Shown here one piece after another: positions 18,118-28,636 of a stretch of DNA of 64,000 nt. The notes beneath the pieces were generated by a model, which searched no databases, was not told where the DNA came from, and saw nothing but the letters and a program-made list of their open reading frames with translations. How positions within the stretch are numbered: position 1 is the first letter of the stretch; every line of letters begins with the position of its first letter. Origin of the DNA: Hymenobacter busanensis (GTDB taxonomy: Bacteria > Bacteroidota > Bacteroidia > Cytophagales > Hymenobacteraceae). The translations under genes and the position numbers were made by a program. The DNA is taken from contig NZ_VTWU01000010.1 in the NCBI RefSeq assembly GCF_008727865.1, positions 61,977 through 125,976 on the forward strand, written 5' to 3'.

Positions 18118-18915
18118 ATGCAACTGCTCCGCAACCTGAAGCTGACCGACGTTTTCGTGCTCGACATCGAAACCGTGCCCTGCGCCGACGGCCATGACAA
18201 CATGGACGACATGCTGCGGCTGCTCTGGCAGCACAAGTGCGAGAGCCTGCGCCGCGAGAAAGGCTGGAACCTGAACCTGCACGACATCGAGAAAATGCCC
18301 GAGCACCTGCAGGATACCGCCCTGTTTCAGCAGGCTGGTATCTACGCCGAGTTTGGGCGCGTGGTGTGCATTTCCGTGGGCTGTTTCCTGTTCGATAAGC
18401 AAGAGGAGAATTGGCGCTTTCGCGTGAAAAGCTTTGCCAGCGACGACGAAAAGGCACTGCTACGCGACTTCGCCTCCCTGTTGCACCGCAAGCCGGCCTA
18501 CATCCTGTGCGCCCACAACGGCAAGGAGTTCGACTTTCCGTACCTCTCGCGCCGGATGCTCATCAACGGGATTCAGCTACCGCCGCAACTCGACCTTGCT
18601 GGTAAAAAGCCCTGGGAAATTAACCACATCGACACCATGGAGCTGTGGAAATTCGGCGACCGAAAGGCCCCCACGTCGCTCAACCTCTTGGCCGCGGTAT
18701 TCAAGATTCCCACGCCCAAAGACGACATCACCGGCGCCGACGTGGCCCGGGTGTACTACGAAGACCGCGACTTGCCGCGTATCGTGACCTATTGCCAGAA
18801 AGACATCATCACCACGGCCCGCCTGCTGCAAAAATTCCGCGGCGACGAACCGTTTACCGACAGCGCCGTGGTGTATGCCGACCAACCGGAAATGGTGGTG
18901 ATGCGGGTGGAATAG
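18118..18915 (+). CDS. Predicted 3'-5' exonuclease, PolB-like
   Basis: 265 residues. It matches the predicted 3'-5' exonuclease family related to the proofreading domain of DNA polymerase B (RNase H-like fold). Catalytic acidic residues are visible as LDIET (Asp16, Glu18), HNGKEFDFPYL in the middle and the C-terminal CQKDII motif. There is no polymerase domain. It is probably cytoplasmic, in nucleic acid repair or processing; its exact substrate is not known. Single gene with its own promoter-like site and terminator. Confidence 0.88.
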   Translation: MQLLRNLKLTDVFVLDIETVPCADGHDNMDDMLRLLWQHKCESLRREKGWNLNLHDIEKMPEHLQDTALFQQAGIYAEFGRVVCISVGCFLFDKQEENWRFRVKSFASDDEKALLRDFASLLHRKPAYILCAHNGKEFDFPYLSRRMLINGIQLPPQLDLAGKKPWEINHIDTMELWKFGDRKAPTSLNLLAAVFKIPTPKDDITGADVARVYYEDRDLPRIVTYCQKDIITTARLLQKFRGDEPFTDSAVVYADQPEMVVMRVE

Positions 18916-18940
18916 TGTCCGACAATCTGGAAACACGAAG

Positions 18941-18965
18941 AGCGGCTTTTGCAGGCCGCTTTTTT
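18941..18965 (+). terminator. Terminator of the exonuclease gene
   Basis: AGCGGC (18941-18946) pairs with GCCGCT (18955-18960), followed by a T run. It is 25 bp past the stop. Confidence 0.75.
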
Positions 18966-19080
18966 CTTGTTCGCTGGTGAAATCAGGAGCTTTTGGAAAT
19001 ACTACGAATGGCTAATAATTGATATATGTTTATAATAATTTGTATTATAGTGTATTGTCAAACGTGCAAACCCTACGGCT

Positions 19081-20436
19081 ATGACGCAGAACGTGTTGGA
19101 GGAAGTATCGGCTTGTTTCACGGCTCCGGCCGTCAGCCAAGCCAGCGCAGCGGTTGGAGAAAGCGAAACCGGCGTACGCAAAGCCCTGCCCAAGGTGGTA
19201 CCGCTGGTGCTCAGCAGCCTTATCAAGCTGACGGAACAGATCGGGGGCTCGGAAGTGGTGTGGACTATGGCGCACCACGCCCACCACGATGAGCAGCCCA
19301 ACGAATCGGTAGCGGCTTCGGCGGCCGTGGGCAAAGGCGCCGCCCGGCACGGGCGCGAACTAATGAAGTCGCTGTTGGCCGATACCTACAGCAACCGCGT
19401 GGAAACCGTGGCCAGCACCAGCGGCATCAAGCCCACTGCCGTTGAGGATTTGCTGGGCATAGTGGCGCCGGTCATGCTGGGCGTGCTTGACCGGCACGTG
19501 ACCGAAGAACACCTCGACTCGGAGGGGCTGAGCCGCTGGCTGCAAACGCAGCGCAGCAGCGTGTCGGGCTTGCTGCTGGAAGATGCCGCGGCCGAAGCCA
19601 CTGCCCGCAACCGGGCCGTGGCCCCGCCGACCCCAGAGGCGTTACCACCTTCAACCAGCAAAGCCGCTTTCTGGCGGTCGGCGGAGGCAGAATCGGGCGG
19701 GCCGGTGTGGGGCGGGCCGCAGCGCTGGGCGTGGCCGGCTGCCGTGGTCGTGTGCGCCGTTATCATCGGGTTTCTGCTGGGGCAAAACCGGGGGCGCGTG
19801 GCGCAGCCGGACCTGACCACCCGCGCCAGTCTCGCAGCATTGCCCACGGCTCCGGCTGCCAGCCGAAGCGTACCCGCCGCGGCTGCGGATGGCACTGGGG
19901 CCGCAACAGAGGCAGCGGCCACTGGCCGCTACGACGCCGAAAGCGGCAACTACATCTACGATACCGGCCGGCCGGTGCGTCTCACGCTGGTAGACGGCTC
20001 GACCCTCACGGTCGGCGCCAACTCCACCGAAAACCGCCTCTACCACTTCTTGGCCGATGCCAACGAGCAAGTGGACCCGGTAAACCGCACCAAAGGCTGG
20101 ATCAATTTCGACCGCGTGTATTTTGACGCCCGGAAGGCCACGCTCACCGACGAGTCGATGGCGCAGCTCCGCAACGTGGCCAGCATTCTGAAAAGCTTCC
20201 CCGCGTCGCGCATCAAAATTGGCGGCTACACCGACTCAACGGGATACTTCAAAGACAACCTGCGCCTGAGCGAGCAGCGCGCCATTGCAGCCATGGGCGC
20301 ATTGGTCGACATGGGCATCAGCGCCGAGCGCATTGAGGCCAAGGGCTACGGCCAGAAACACGGGGTGGCCAGCAACGAAACCCCGGTGGGCCGGGCATTA
20401 AATCGGCGCATCAGCGTGCGGGTGACGCAGAAATAA
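19081..20436 (+). CDS. DUF937-TM-OmpA family protein
   Basis: 451 residues in three parts. The N-terminal DUF937-like helical region (about 1-165) includes KALPKVVPLVLSSL and VEDLLGIVAPVMLGVL. One membrane helix follows (about 220-236, WAWPAAVVVCAVIIGFLLG). The C-terminal OmpA-like peptidoglycan-binding domain (about 340-451) has IKIGGYTDSTG and RALNRRISVRV. The layout puts DUF937 in the cytoplasm and OmpA in the periplasm, anchored to the wall. The upstream 60 bp are very AT-rich, and ATAATTTG at 19035-19042 is a near-consensus promoter. Confidence 0.88.
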   Translation: MTQNVLEEVSACFTAPAVSQASAAVGESETGVRKALPKVVPLVLSSLIKLTEQIGGSEVVWTMAHHAHHDEQPNESVAASAAVGKGAARHGRELMKSLLADTYSNRVETVASTSGIKPTAVEDLLGIVAPVMLGVLDRHVTEEHLDSEGLSRWLQTQRSSVSGLLLEDAAAEATARNRAVAPPTPEALPPSTSKAAFWRSAEAESGGPVWGGPQRWAWPAAVVVCAVIIGFLLGQNRGRVAQPDLTTRASLAALPTAPAASRSVPAAAADGTGAATEAAATGRYDAESGNYIYDTGRPVRLTLVDGSTLTVGANSTENRLYHFLADANEQVDPVNRTKGWINFDRVYFDARKATLTDESMAQLRNVASILKSFPASRIKIGGYTDSTGYFKDNLRLSEQRAIAAMGALVDMGISAERIEAKGYGQKHGVASNETPVGRALNRRISVRVTQK

Positions 20437-20501
20437 CGCACTTTCACCACGGCGGCCGGCTCGGGTGAACACGGCCGCTACGGCTTTTCAAGCAAGACCC
20501 T

Positions 20502-22139
20502 ATGCGCAGGATGCTGATGGTTGCCGCGGTGCTGCTGGCGTGGCCCGCCCTGGCTCAAAATCCCGCCCCCGACCTGGTTTTGACCGGGGGCAAAGTGTTT
20601 ACCGCCGACGACGCGCGCCCGTTTGTCGAGGCCCTGGCCATTCGCGGCGACCGTATCGTGGCCGTGGGCAGCAGCGCCGAAATCAGCCGGCTGGCGGGGC
20701 TGCGCACGCGCCGCGTGAACCTGCGCGGCCGTACCGTGGTACCGGGTTTCAACGATGCCCACGACCACCTGCCCCACGGCAACGCCACGGGCTACGCGTT
20801 TCGGTTTGATGCGCCGTTGGAGCCGGGCCCCAGTGCTCGGCAAATCCTCGACTCGTTGCGGGTGTTGGTCAAACAGTTGCCGTCGGGCACGTGGCTGTGG
20901 GGCGAAATTGGCCTAACCGGACTGCTTGACGCCAACCTGCGCCGGGAAGTGCTCGATCAAGTGGCGCCGCGCCACCCGGTGATGCTGGCGCCGCCGTGGG
21001 GCCACGGCGCGATTCTCAACTCCAAAGCCCTCCAGCTAATGGGCATCGACGACCAGGCGCCCGACCCCATCGGGGGGCATTTCGAGCGGGTGCCCGGTTC
21101 GCAAAAAGTCAGCGGGATGCTGAGCGAGTATGCCAAGTGGAACGCGCAACGCACATTCGACGGCCAGCAGCCCAACGAAGTTTGGGTGGCCCTGATGCAA
21201 CAATACGGCGCCGAGGCCCTGCGCTACGGCATTACCAGCGTACAGAACATGGCCGGAGGCTTGCCGGCTGCGCAAACCATGCAGGTGCTGCGTGCGGCCC
21301 AGTTGCCGCTGCGCCTGCGCGTGATGCCCATGCCCATGACCACCACCCGGGGGCTGCTGCGCCGGGAATGGGTGGGCGTCGACCCGCACCCCACGCCTCT
21401 GACCACCGTATCGGGCCGCAAATACATCCTGGATGCCACGCCGCTGGAAGGCGGCGCCCTCATGCGGCGCGCGTATCCAGGCCGGCCGGGCTGGCACGGG
21501 CAACTGAACTTCCCTGTCGATACGGTGCGTAAAATGCTACGCGAAGCCCTAACCAGCACCGAGCCGCTGATGCTGCACGTATCGGGCGACAGTACCGCCA
21601 GCCTGGTACTCAAGCTCATGAGCGAACTGGCCGACGATGCCACCTGGCGCACCAAGCGCGTGCGCTTCGAGCACGGCGACGGCGTGGCGGCCGATTTGCA
21701 GCCGAAAGCGAAGGCGCTGGGCGTAGTGGTAGTGCAAAACCCCTCGCATTACATCAATCCAGCACTAACCAACCCCGGCGAAAAATCCCGGTTTGTAGCG
21801 CCATTTCGGTCGTTGCTGGCTGCCGGCATTCCGTTCGCGTTGGGCTCCGACGGCCCGGTCAATCCGTTCCTGAACATCATGTTCGCTACCACGCTGGCCG
21901 ACCCCAAGGAGGCGCTGACGCGGGAGCAAGCGGTGCAGGCGTACACGGCTGGTTCGGCCTATGCCGAGTTTGCGGAGAAGGAAAAAGGCACGCTCATGCC
22001 CGGCAAGCTCGCCGATCTGGCGGTGCTGTCGCAGGACGTATTCACGGTACCCACGCCCGCCTTGCCTGCTACCGTCAGCGAGCTGACCATGGTGGGCGGC
22101 AAGGTGGTGTACGAAGCCAAGCCGGTGAGCAAGCGGTAG
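20502..22139 (+). CDS. Exported amidohydrolase (YtcJ-like)
   Basis: 545 residues with a signal peptide (1-18, WPALA-Q). Amidohydrolase features: an N-terminal small beta domain (LVLTGGKVFTADD), the metal motif GFNDAHDHLPH, downstream histidine-containing strands (LMLHVSG, VRFEHGDG), the DGPVNPF metal aspartate region, and the C-terminal TPGKLADLAVL-type return to the beta domain (seen as MPGKLADLAVLSQD). The family hydrolyses C-N bonds of varied substrates; this substrate is unknown. The start is 65 bp after the previous gene. Confidence 0.92.
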   Translation: MRRMLMVAAVLLAWPALAQNPAPDLVLTGGKVFTADDARPFVEALAIRGDRIVAVGSSAEISRLAGLRTRRVNLRGRTVVPGFNDAHDHLPHGNATGYAFRFDAPLEPGPSARQILDSLRVLVKQLPSGTWLWGEIGLTGLLDANLRREVLDQVAPRHPVMLAPPWGHGAILNSKALQLMGIDDQAPDPIGGHFERVPGSQKVSGMLSEYAKWNAQRTFDGQQPNEVWVALMQQYGAEALRYGITSVQNMAGGLPAAQTMQVLRAAQLPLRLRVMPMPMTTTRGLLRREWVGVDPHPTPLTTVSGRKYILDATPLEGGALMRRAYPGRPGWHGQLNFPVDTVRKMLREALTSTEPLMLHVSGDSTASLVLKLMSELADDATWRTKRVRFEHGDGVAADLQPKAKALGVVVVQNPSHYINPALTNPGEKSRFVAPFRSLLAAGIPFALGSDGPVNPFLNIMFATTLADPKEALTREQAVQAYTAGSAYAEFAEKEKGTLMPGKLADLAVLSQDVFTVPTPALPATVSELTMVGGKVVYEAKPVSKR

Positions 22140-22180
22140 GGCCCGCGACGGAAGGCGCGTTGTCTTTGTTGGGTGCAACA

Positions 22181-22211
22181 AAAAAGGCAGCCCTGCGCGG
22201 GCTGCCTTTTT
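22181..22211. terminator. Bidirectional intrinsic terminator
   Basis: 13-bp stem (22181-22193 with 22199-22211), A run on one side and T run on the other, between the convergent amidohydrolase gene and nuoN. Confidence 0.9.
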
Positions 22212-22229
22212 CGGTTGATAGAAGTCGGT

Positions 22230-23657
22230 TTAGAACATGCCTTCCACCACGCCGGGCCATACGCCTAGCAGCACTGTGAGGGCCACCAGCAGCACCAGCA
22301 CCGCCGACTGGAAACCGCCCACGAACACCGGGGCGTCGCTGCCTTCGGCGGCGGGCTTCATGTACATGGCCATGATGGGGCGCAGGTAGTAGAAAATGCC
22401 CACGGCCGACATCACCACCGCGAAAATCACCAAGCCGATGTGGCCTTCCTGCGCGGCAGCCGAAAACAGGTAGAACTTGCCGAAGAAGCCACCGGTGAGC
22501 GGAATGCCCGCCAACGAAAGCATGGCTACGGTCATCACGAAGGCCAGCAGCGGGTTGGTACGGGCCAGGCCGTTGAGGCCGTCGTAGTCGTCCCGTTCGC
22601 GCTGGTCGTGCACGAGCTTGAGCACGGCGAAGGCCGCGACGGTAGCTACCGAGTAGGCCAGCGAGTAGAAGAAGATGGCATTGACCGACAGCCGACCGCT
22701 TTGCAGCGCCACCAGCGCCAGCAGCAGGTAACCGGCGTGCGAAATGCTGGAGTAGGCCAGCATACGCTTGGCGTTGGTTTGGGCCACGGCGCCCACGTTG
22801 CCGATGAACAGCGTGAGAACCAGCATGGCCGTGAGCGTGGGCAGCCAGAACTCAATGGTTTCACCGCCAAACGCCACGAACAGCAGCTTGAAGAAACCGG
22901 CCACACCGGCCGTTTTCACCACCGTGCTCATGTAGCCGGTGAAGAGCGTGGGCGTGCCCTCGTACACGTCGGGCGTCCAGAAGTGGAACGGGGCGGCCGA
23001 AATCTTGAAACCTACGCCAATCAGCATCAGCAGCAGGCCGATGTGCATCATGGGTCGCAGGCCGGCATCGGCAGCCGGAATGGCGCGCACGGCGTTGCCC
23101 ATCTGGGCGAGGTCAAAGGTGCCGGTGGCGCCGTAGAGCAGGGCAATGCCGAAGAGCAGGATGCCGGTGGTGAAGGAGCCCATCAGGAAGTACTTGAGGG
23201 CAGCTTCGTTGGAGCGCAGGTTGCTCTTGTCGGAGCCGGCCAGCACGTACATGGCAATGCTGAGGGTCTCGACACCGAGGAAGAAAATGAGCAGGTTGTT
23301 GTAGCTCACCATCATAATGCCGCCCACCAAGGAAAACAGCAGGATGCTGTAGTACTCGGCCAGGTTGGCGTTGCCGTCGCGCACGTATTTCTGCGAGAAG
23401 GGCAGCAGCAGCAAGGTCGTCAGCACCATCACGCCGGTGAATACCTGGGCGTAACGGTCGAAGGTGAGCATGCCGGTGAAGTAGGGCGACTGGTTCCACA
23501 CCGCCAGCGCGCCGTGGGTGTCAATACCCGAAACCGTGACGCCCAGCACCGCGGCCAGCACCAGCAGCACGAAGGGCAGAATCAGGCGGTTGGAGCGGTT
23601 GAAGCCGAGGAACAGATTGGCCAGCCCGGAAACAGAAAGCAGAATAATCGAGAGCAT
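22230..23657 (-). CDS. nuoN: NADH-quinone oxidoreductase subunit N
   Basis: 475 residues, about 14 membrane helices. It is a Mrp-antiporter-like proton-pumping subunit of complex I. Family features: VETLSIAMYVLAG in the first half, and the broken-helix lysine region LRSNEAALKYFLMGSF. It is the last gene of the nuo cluster, 12 bp after nuoM. Confidence 0.96.
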   Translation of the reverse strand: MLSIILLSVSGLANLFLGFNRSNRLILPFVLLVLAAVLGVTVSGIDTHGALAVWNQSPYFTGMLTFDRYAQVFTGVMVLTTLLLLPFSQKYVRDGNANLAEYYSILLFSLVGGIMMVSYNNLLIFFLGVETLSIAMYVLAGSDKSNLRSNEAALKYFLMGSFTTGILLFGIALLYGATGTFDLAQMGNAVRAIPAADAGLRPMMHIGLLLMLIGVGFKISAAPFHFWTPDVYEGTPTLFTGYMSTVVKTAGVAGFFKLLFVAFGGETIEFWLPTLTAMLVLTLFIGNVGAVAQTNAKRMLAYSSISHAGYLLLALVALQSGRLSVNAIFFYSLAYSVATVAAFAVLKLVHDQRERDDYDGLNGLARTNPLLAFVMTVAMLSLAGIPLTGGFFGKFYLFSAAAQEGHIGLVIFAVVMSAVGIFYYLRPIMAMYMKPAAEGSDAPVFVGGFQSAVLVLLVALTVLLGVWPGVVEGMF

Positions 23658-23669
23658 GGGGCGGGAGGC

Positions 23670-25127
23670 TTAGCGGTTGATCAGCACCAGCAGCTTGTTC
23701 ACGGCCGGCTCGGAAAGGTGCAGGAAAGTGCCGGGAAACAAGCCAATCCAGAACACCAGCACGATAATCGGAATGAGCACGGCTAGCTCCGAGGCGGTCA
23801 GATCTTTGATAACGTCGGAGAACGACGAGTCGGGACCGAGCATCACGCGCTGGAACATGCGCAGCAGGTACACCGCGCCGAAGATGATGGTGAGGCCCGC
23901 TACGGCACCCAGCCAGGCGTTGTACTGGTACACGCCCATCAGTAGCAGAAACTCGCCCACGAAACCGTTGGTGAGCGGCAGCGCCACGGTACCCAGCAGA
24001 ATCACGAGGAACGAAACCGAGAGCAGCGGCGTGCTGCGCGTGAGGCCGCCCAGCTCGGGAATCATGCGGGTGCCGGTGCGGCGCTGAATGATGTCAGCAA
24101 TGAAGAACATGCCCACCACGTTTACGCCGTGGGCCAGCATCTGAATGGTGGTGCCTTGCAAGCCCACGGCCGTGAGCGAGAACACGCCGGCGGCCATCAG
24201 CCCCACGTGCGAGAGCGACGAGAAGGCAATCAGGCGCTTCATGTCGCGCTGGCGGATGGCAATGAGTGCGCCGTAGATGATGCCGATAACCGACAGAATC
24301 ATCACCAGCCAGCCCCACTGGCTCACGCCCAGCGGCACGACGGGCAAAACCCAACGCATGGTGCCGTAAATACCCATTTTCAGCATGATGCCCGAGAGCA
24401 GCATGGTGGCCGGCGTGGGCGCTTCGGTGTAGGTATCGGGCTGCCAGGTGTGCAGCGGGAAGATGGGCATTTTCACGGCGAAGGCCGCAAAAACCAGCCA
24501 GAACACCCACGCCTGGTCGGCGGCCGAGAGGCGCAGGTTGTAGAAGGCTTCGAGGTCGGAAGAGCGTGCAGCGCCGTTGGCGCCGGTCATGTAGTAGAGG
24601 TACACGAAGCCGGCCAGCATAAACAGCGAGCCGACGACGGTGTAGATGAAGAACTTGAGCGTGACCTGCACGCGCCGCTCGCCGCCCCACACGCCGGCCA
24701 GGAAGTAGATCGGGATGAGGGCCACTTCCCAGAAGAAGTAGAACACGAAGGCGTCGAGGGCCACAAACACGCCTAGCAGGCCGGTTTGCATGAATAGCAC
24801 CAGCGCGTAGAACGCCGACGGATTCTCGTAGTCGTGGCGGAACGAGGCCAGCAAAATCAGCGGCACCAGGAACGTGGTGAGCAGCACCAGCAGGAGGCTC
24901 AGCCCGTCAACCCCGATGTGGAAGTTGATGCCGGCCGAAGCCAGCCAGGGCAGGTTGAGCTCGAATTGGGGCTGGGCGCTCGGCACAAATACCACGGACA
25001 TGTACACGGCCAGCGCCAGTTCGACCAGCGAAGCGCCAAAGGCCAGCGCCCGCGCGGCCGAGCCCCGCACAAAGTGCAGCAGCAAGGCGGCGGCCACGGG
25101 CCAGATAAGCAGAAGGGCAGTCAGCAT
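23670..25127 (-). CDS. nuoM: NADH-quinone oxidoreductase subunit M
   Basis: 485 residues, about 14 membrane helices. Proton-pumping antiporter-like subunit. Conserved residues are in FFWEVALIPIYFL (the key glutamate), the HTWQPDTYTEAPTPATMLLSG region and the loop FSSLSHVGLM. The gene is separated from nuoL by an inserted exported-protein gene (25214-25687). Confidence 0.96.
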   Translation of the reverse strand: MLTALLLIWPVAAALLLHFVRGSAARALAFGASLVELALAVYMSVVFVPSAQPQFELNLPWLASAGINFHIGVDGLSLLLVLLTTFLVPLILLASFRHDYENPSAFYALVLFMQTGLLGVFVALDAFVFYFFWEVALIPIYFLAGVWGGERRVQVTLKFFIYTVVGSLFMLAGFVYLYYMTGANGAARSSDLEAFYNLRLSAADQAWVFWLVFAAFAVKMPIFPLHTWQPDTYTEAPTPATMLLSGIMLKMGIYGTMRWVLPVVPLGVSQWGWLVMILSVIGIIYGALIAIRQRDMKRLIAFSSLSHVGLMAAGVFSLTAVGLQGTTIQMLAHGVNVVGMFFIADIIQRRTGTRMIPELGGLTRSTPLLSVSFLVILLGTVALPLTNGFVGEFLLLMGVYQYNAWLGAVAGLTIIFGAVYLLRMFQRVMLGPDSSFSDVIKDLTASELAVLIPIIVLVFWIGLFPGTFLHLSEPAVNKLLVLINR

Positions 25128-25213
25128 GTAAAAACGCGAATTTCAGGCGAGAAACGCAGGCCCGGCAGGCTGCGCAGGAAAGACCGAACCGGCCTCATTT
25201 CTTTTTCGGTAAC

Positions 25214-25687
25214 CTAACGACCGTTGAGTGCTTGGCGACGCTCGGAAAAAGCGTTGCCGTTGTTGGTGACAAAATCGGCGGCGGCCTGCTCGTTGAGCGT
25301 GCCGTTGGCGAACAGACCGGCTTTTACCACTTTGCGGGCTACGTCAATGGCGCGCAGGTGCAGCGTGGTTGGGAAAGAGGTTTCGGCCTTGGTGCCCGAG
25401 CCTGTAAACAAGTACTGCAGGTAGAGCACGCGGCCCTCCGGGCTGGAGGCTTTTACTTCCGCCGGATCGTTGAAAATCTGTTGCTTGACCACGAAAAGCC
25501 GTTTACCATCGAGCGACTTGAGGTAGTACATGCAATCCACGTCCATCAGGCCACAGCCGTCCTGTTCGATGAGGGCGTACTTGGCACCGTCCACCAGAAT
25601 GGCGTCGCCTTTGACTTCGACTTTCTGGGCTACGGTTGCTGCAGCAGTGCCAAGCAGCATTAGCAAGAAGGAAAAGAGGCGTTTCAT
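25214..25687 (-). CDS. Exported hypothetical protein embedded in nuo cluster
   Basis: 157 residues with a signal peptide (MKRLFSFLLMLLGTAAATVA-Q). The mature part contains GDAILVDGAKYALIE, then GCGLMDVDCMY with two cysteines that could form a disulfide or bind a metal, and an FVTNNGNAFSERR C-terminus. No family recognised. The gene lies between nuoL (9 bp gap) and nuoM (86 bp gap) on the same strand, so it must be co-transcribed with complex I. This is not part of standard complex I clusters. A role in assembly or respiratory function is only a possibility from position. Confidence 0.75.
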   Translation of the reverse strand: MKRLFSFLLMLLGTAAATVAQKVEVKGDAILVDGAKYALIEQDGCGLMDVDCMYYLKSLDGKRLFVVKQQIFNDPAEVKASSPEGRVLYLQYLFTGSGTKAETSFPTTLHLRAIDVARKVVKAGLFANGTLNEQAAADFVTNNGNAFSERRQALNGR

Positions 25688-25696
25688 ACAGCGGGG

Positions 25697-27643
<1,947 letters not shown>

Positions 27644-27687
27644 ATTTGGTAATGTGCTGATGGTGTTAAGCTTCCTTCCTTAGTTTC

Positions 27688-27815
27688 AAGGAGGGGTGGC
27701 CAAAGGCCGGGGTGGTTAATCGGTGGAGCGTTCCTGCATCAGAATATGGTATCTGACGCCGAACCACCCCAGCATCGGCAAGCCGATGCGTCCCCTCCAT
27801 CAAAAAGGAGGGGAG
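27688..27815. repeat. Family-4 palindromic repeat
   Basis: Left part AAGGAGGGGTGGC...GGGGTGGTT, right part GAACCACCCC...TCCCCTCC followed by AAGGAGGGG. It is related to the copy around 28289-28569. It fills the nuoK-nuoL spacer. Confidence 0.8.
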
Positions 27816-27824
27816 TTTTGCGTT

Positions 27825-28157
27825 CTACCACTTCAACCTGTCGAGCAGGTTGACGTCGGTGTTCTGCACGTTGCGGTAAATCATCACGATGATGCCCAGG
27901 CCGACGGCAACTTCCGCCGCGGCCACGGCCATGATGAAAAACACAAACACCTGCCCGTTGGGGTCGGCGCGGTAGGCCGAAAACGCCGCGAGCAGGATGT
28001 TGACGGCGTTGAGCATCAGCTCCACGCACATAAAAATGATGATGGCATTGCGCCGGGTGAGTACGCCGAGCACGCCGATGGCAAACAAAGCCGTGGCGAA
28101 GAACACGTAATACTGCAGCGGAATGGTGCGAATGACTTCCGGTATCGTCTGGTCCAT
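27825..28157 (-). CDS. nuoK: NADH-quinone oxidoreductase subunit K
   Basis: 110 residues, three membrane helices. Conserved acidic residues lie in CVELMLNAVNI and in VAAAEVAVGLGIIV, both part of the proton path. The start MDQTIPEV gives the family length. The nuoJ-nuoK pair, normally adjacent, is here split by about 2.6 kb. A consensus promoter element and a terminator-like hairpin lie just upstream. Confidence 0.96.
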   Translation of the reverse strand: MDQTIPEVIRTIPLQYYVFFATALFAIGVLGVLTRRNAIIIFMCVELMLNAVNILLAAFSAYRADPNGQVFVFFIMAVAAAEVAVGLGIIVMIYRNVQNTDVNLLDRLKW

Positions 28158-28177
28158 TCAGGGCGAGGTAGCGGCAG

Positions 28178-28200
28178 AAAAAAGCCCCTTTAGCCGGGGC
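28178..28200 (-). terminator. Terminator-like hairpin in nuoK leader
   Basis: Read on the minus strand: GCCCC, seven-base loop, GGGGC, then TTTTTT. The stem uses 28196-28200 and 28184-28188; the T run is 28183-28178. It falls between the promoter at 28212-28219 and the nuoK start, so it could attenuate transcription or end transcripts from further upstream. Confidence 0.55.
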
Positions 28201-28211
28201 GAATTAGCGGG

Positions 28212-28219
28212 CAAAGGTA
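28212..28219 (-). promoter_or_regulatory. nuoK: -7 promoter element upstream of nuoK
   Basis: TACCTTTG on the minus strand, an exact TAnnTTTG match, 54 bp before nuoK. It would let nuoK-nuoN be transcribed without the nuoA promoter, which the inserted block may have made necessary. No TTG box at the expected distance. Confidence 0.55.
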
Positions 28220-28288
28220 GTCCGAAACTCGGAAAACTCCCGCGGAAAAGTGCAGGCCGCTCCTTGTAAGTGCAGAACGGAAGATGGA

Positions 28289-28569
28289 ACAGAACGGCAA
28301 ACTCCCCTCCTTGTTGAAGGAGGGGACGCATCGGCTTGCCGATGCGGGGGTGGTTCGGTCGTTGCTGACGTTGAACGACTCGCAGCAGAACGGTCATGCA
28401 GAGCGCAAGCGAAGCATCTCGCGTGTTTAGTGGGAGAGTAATTTCAATCTCACAGATGCTTCGCTTGCGCTCTGCAGGACGGCCTTTGTAAACAACGACT
28501 GAACCACCCCAGCCCCCGCTAAAGCTACCGCGTCCCCTCCTTCAATAAGGAGGGGAGCTTGCCGTTCTA
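28289..28569. repeat. Nested palindrome: family-1 copy inside a family-4 copy
   Basis: Outer arms (28289-28350 and 28501-28569) carry the CCCCTCCTT/AAGGAGGGG and GGGGGTGGTTC/GAACCACCCC segments of family 4. Between them lies a family-1 palindrome with perfect 23-bp arms (28397-28419 with 28454-28476). This 280-bp structure fills most of the 28158-28636 gap between divergent nuoK and the sigma factor gene. Confidence 0.85.
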
Positions 28570-28636
28570 CCCTCGCCTCCAAAATTTTCTATTCCCGATA
28601 AAGTATTTTTCCCCGGCCTGCGTCTGTCCTCGCAGA

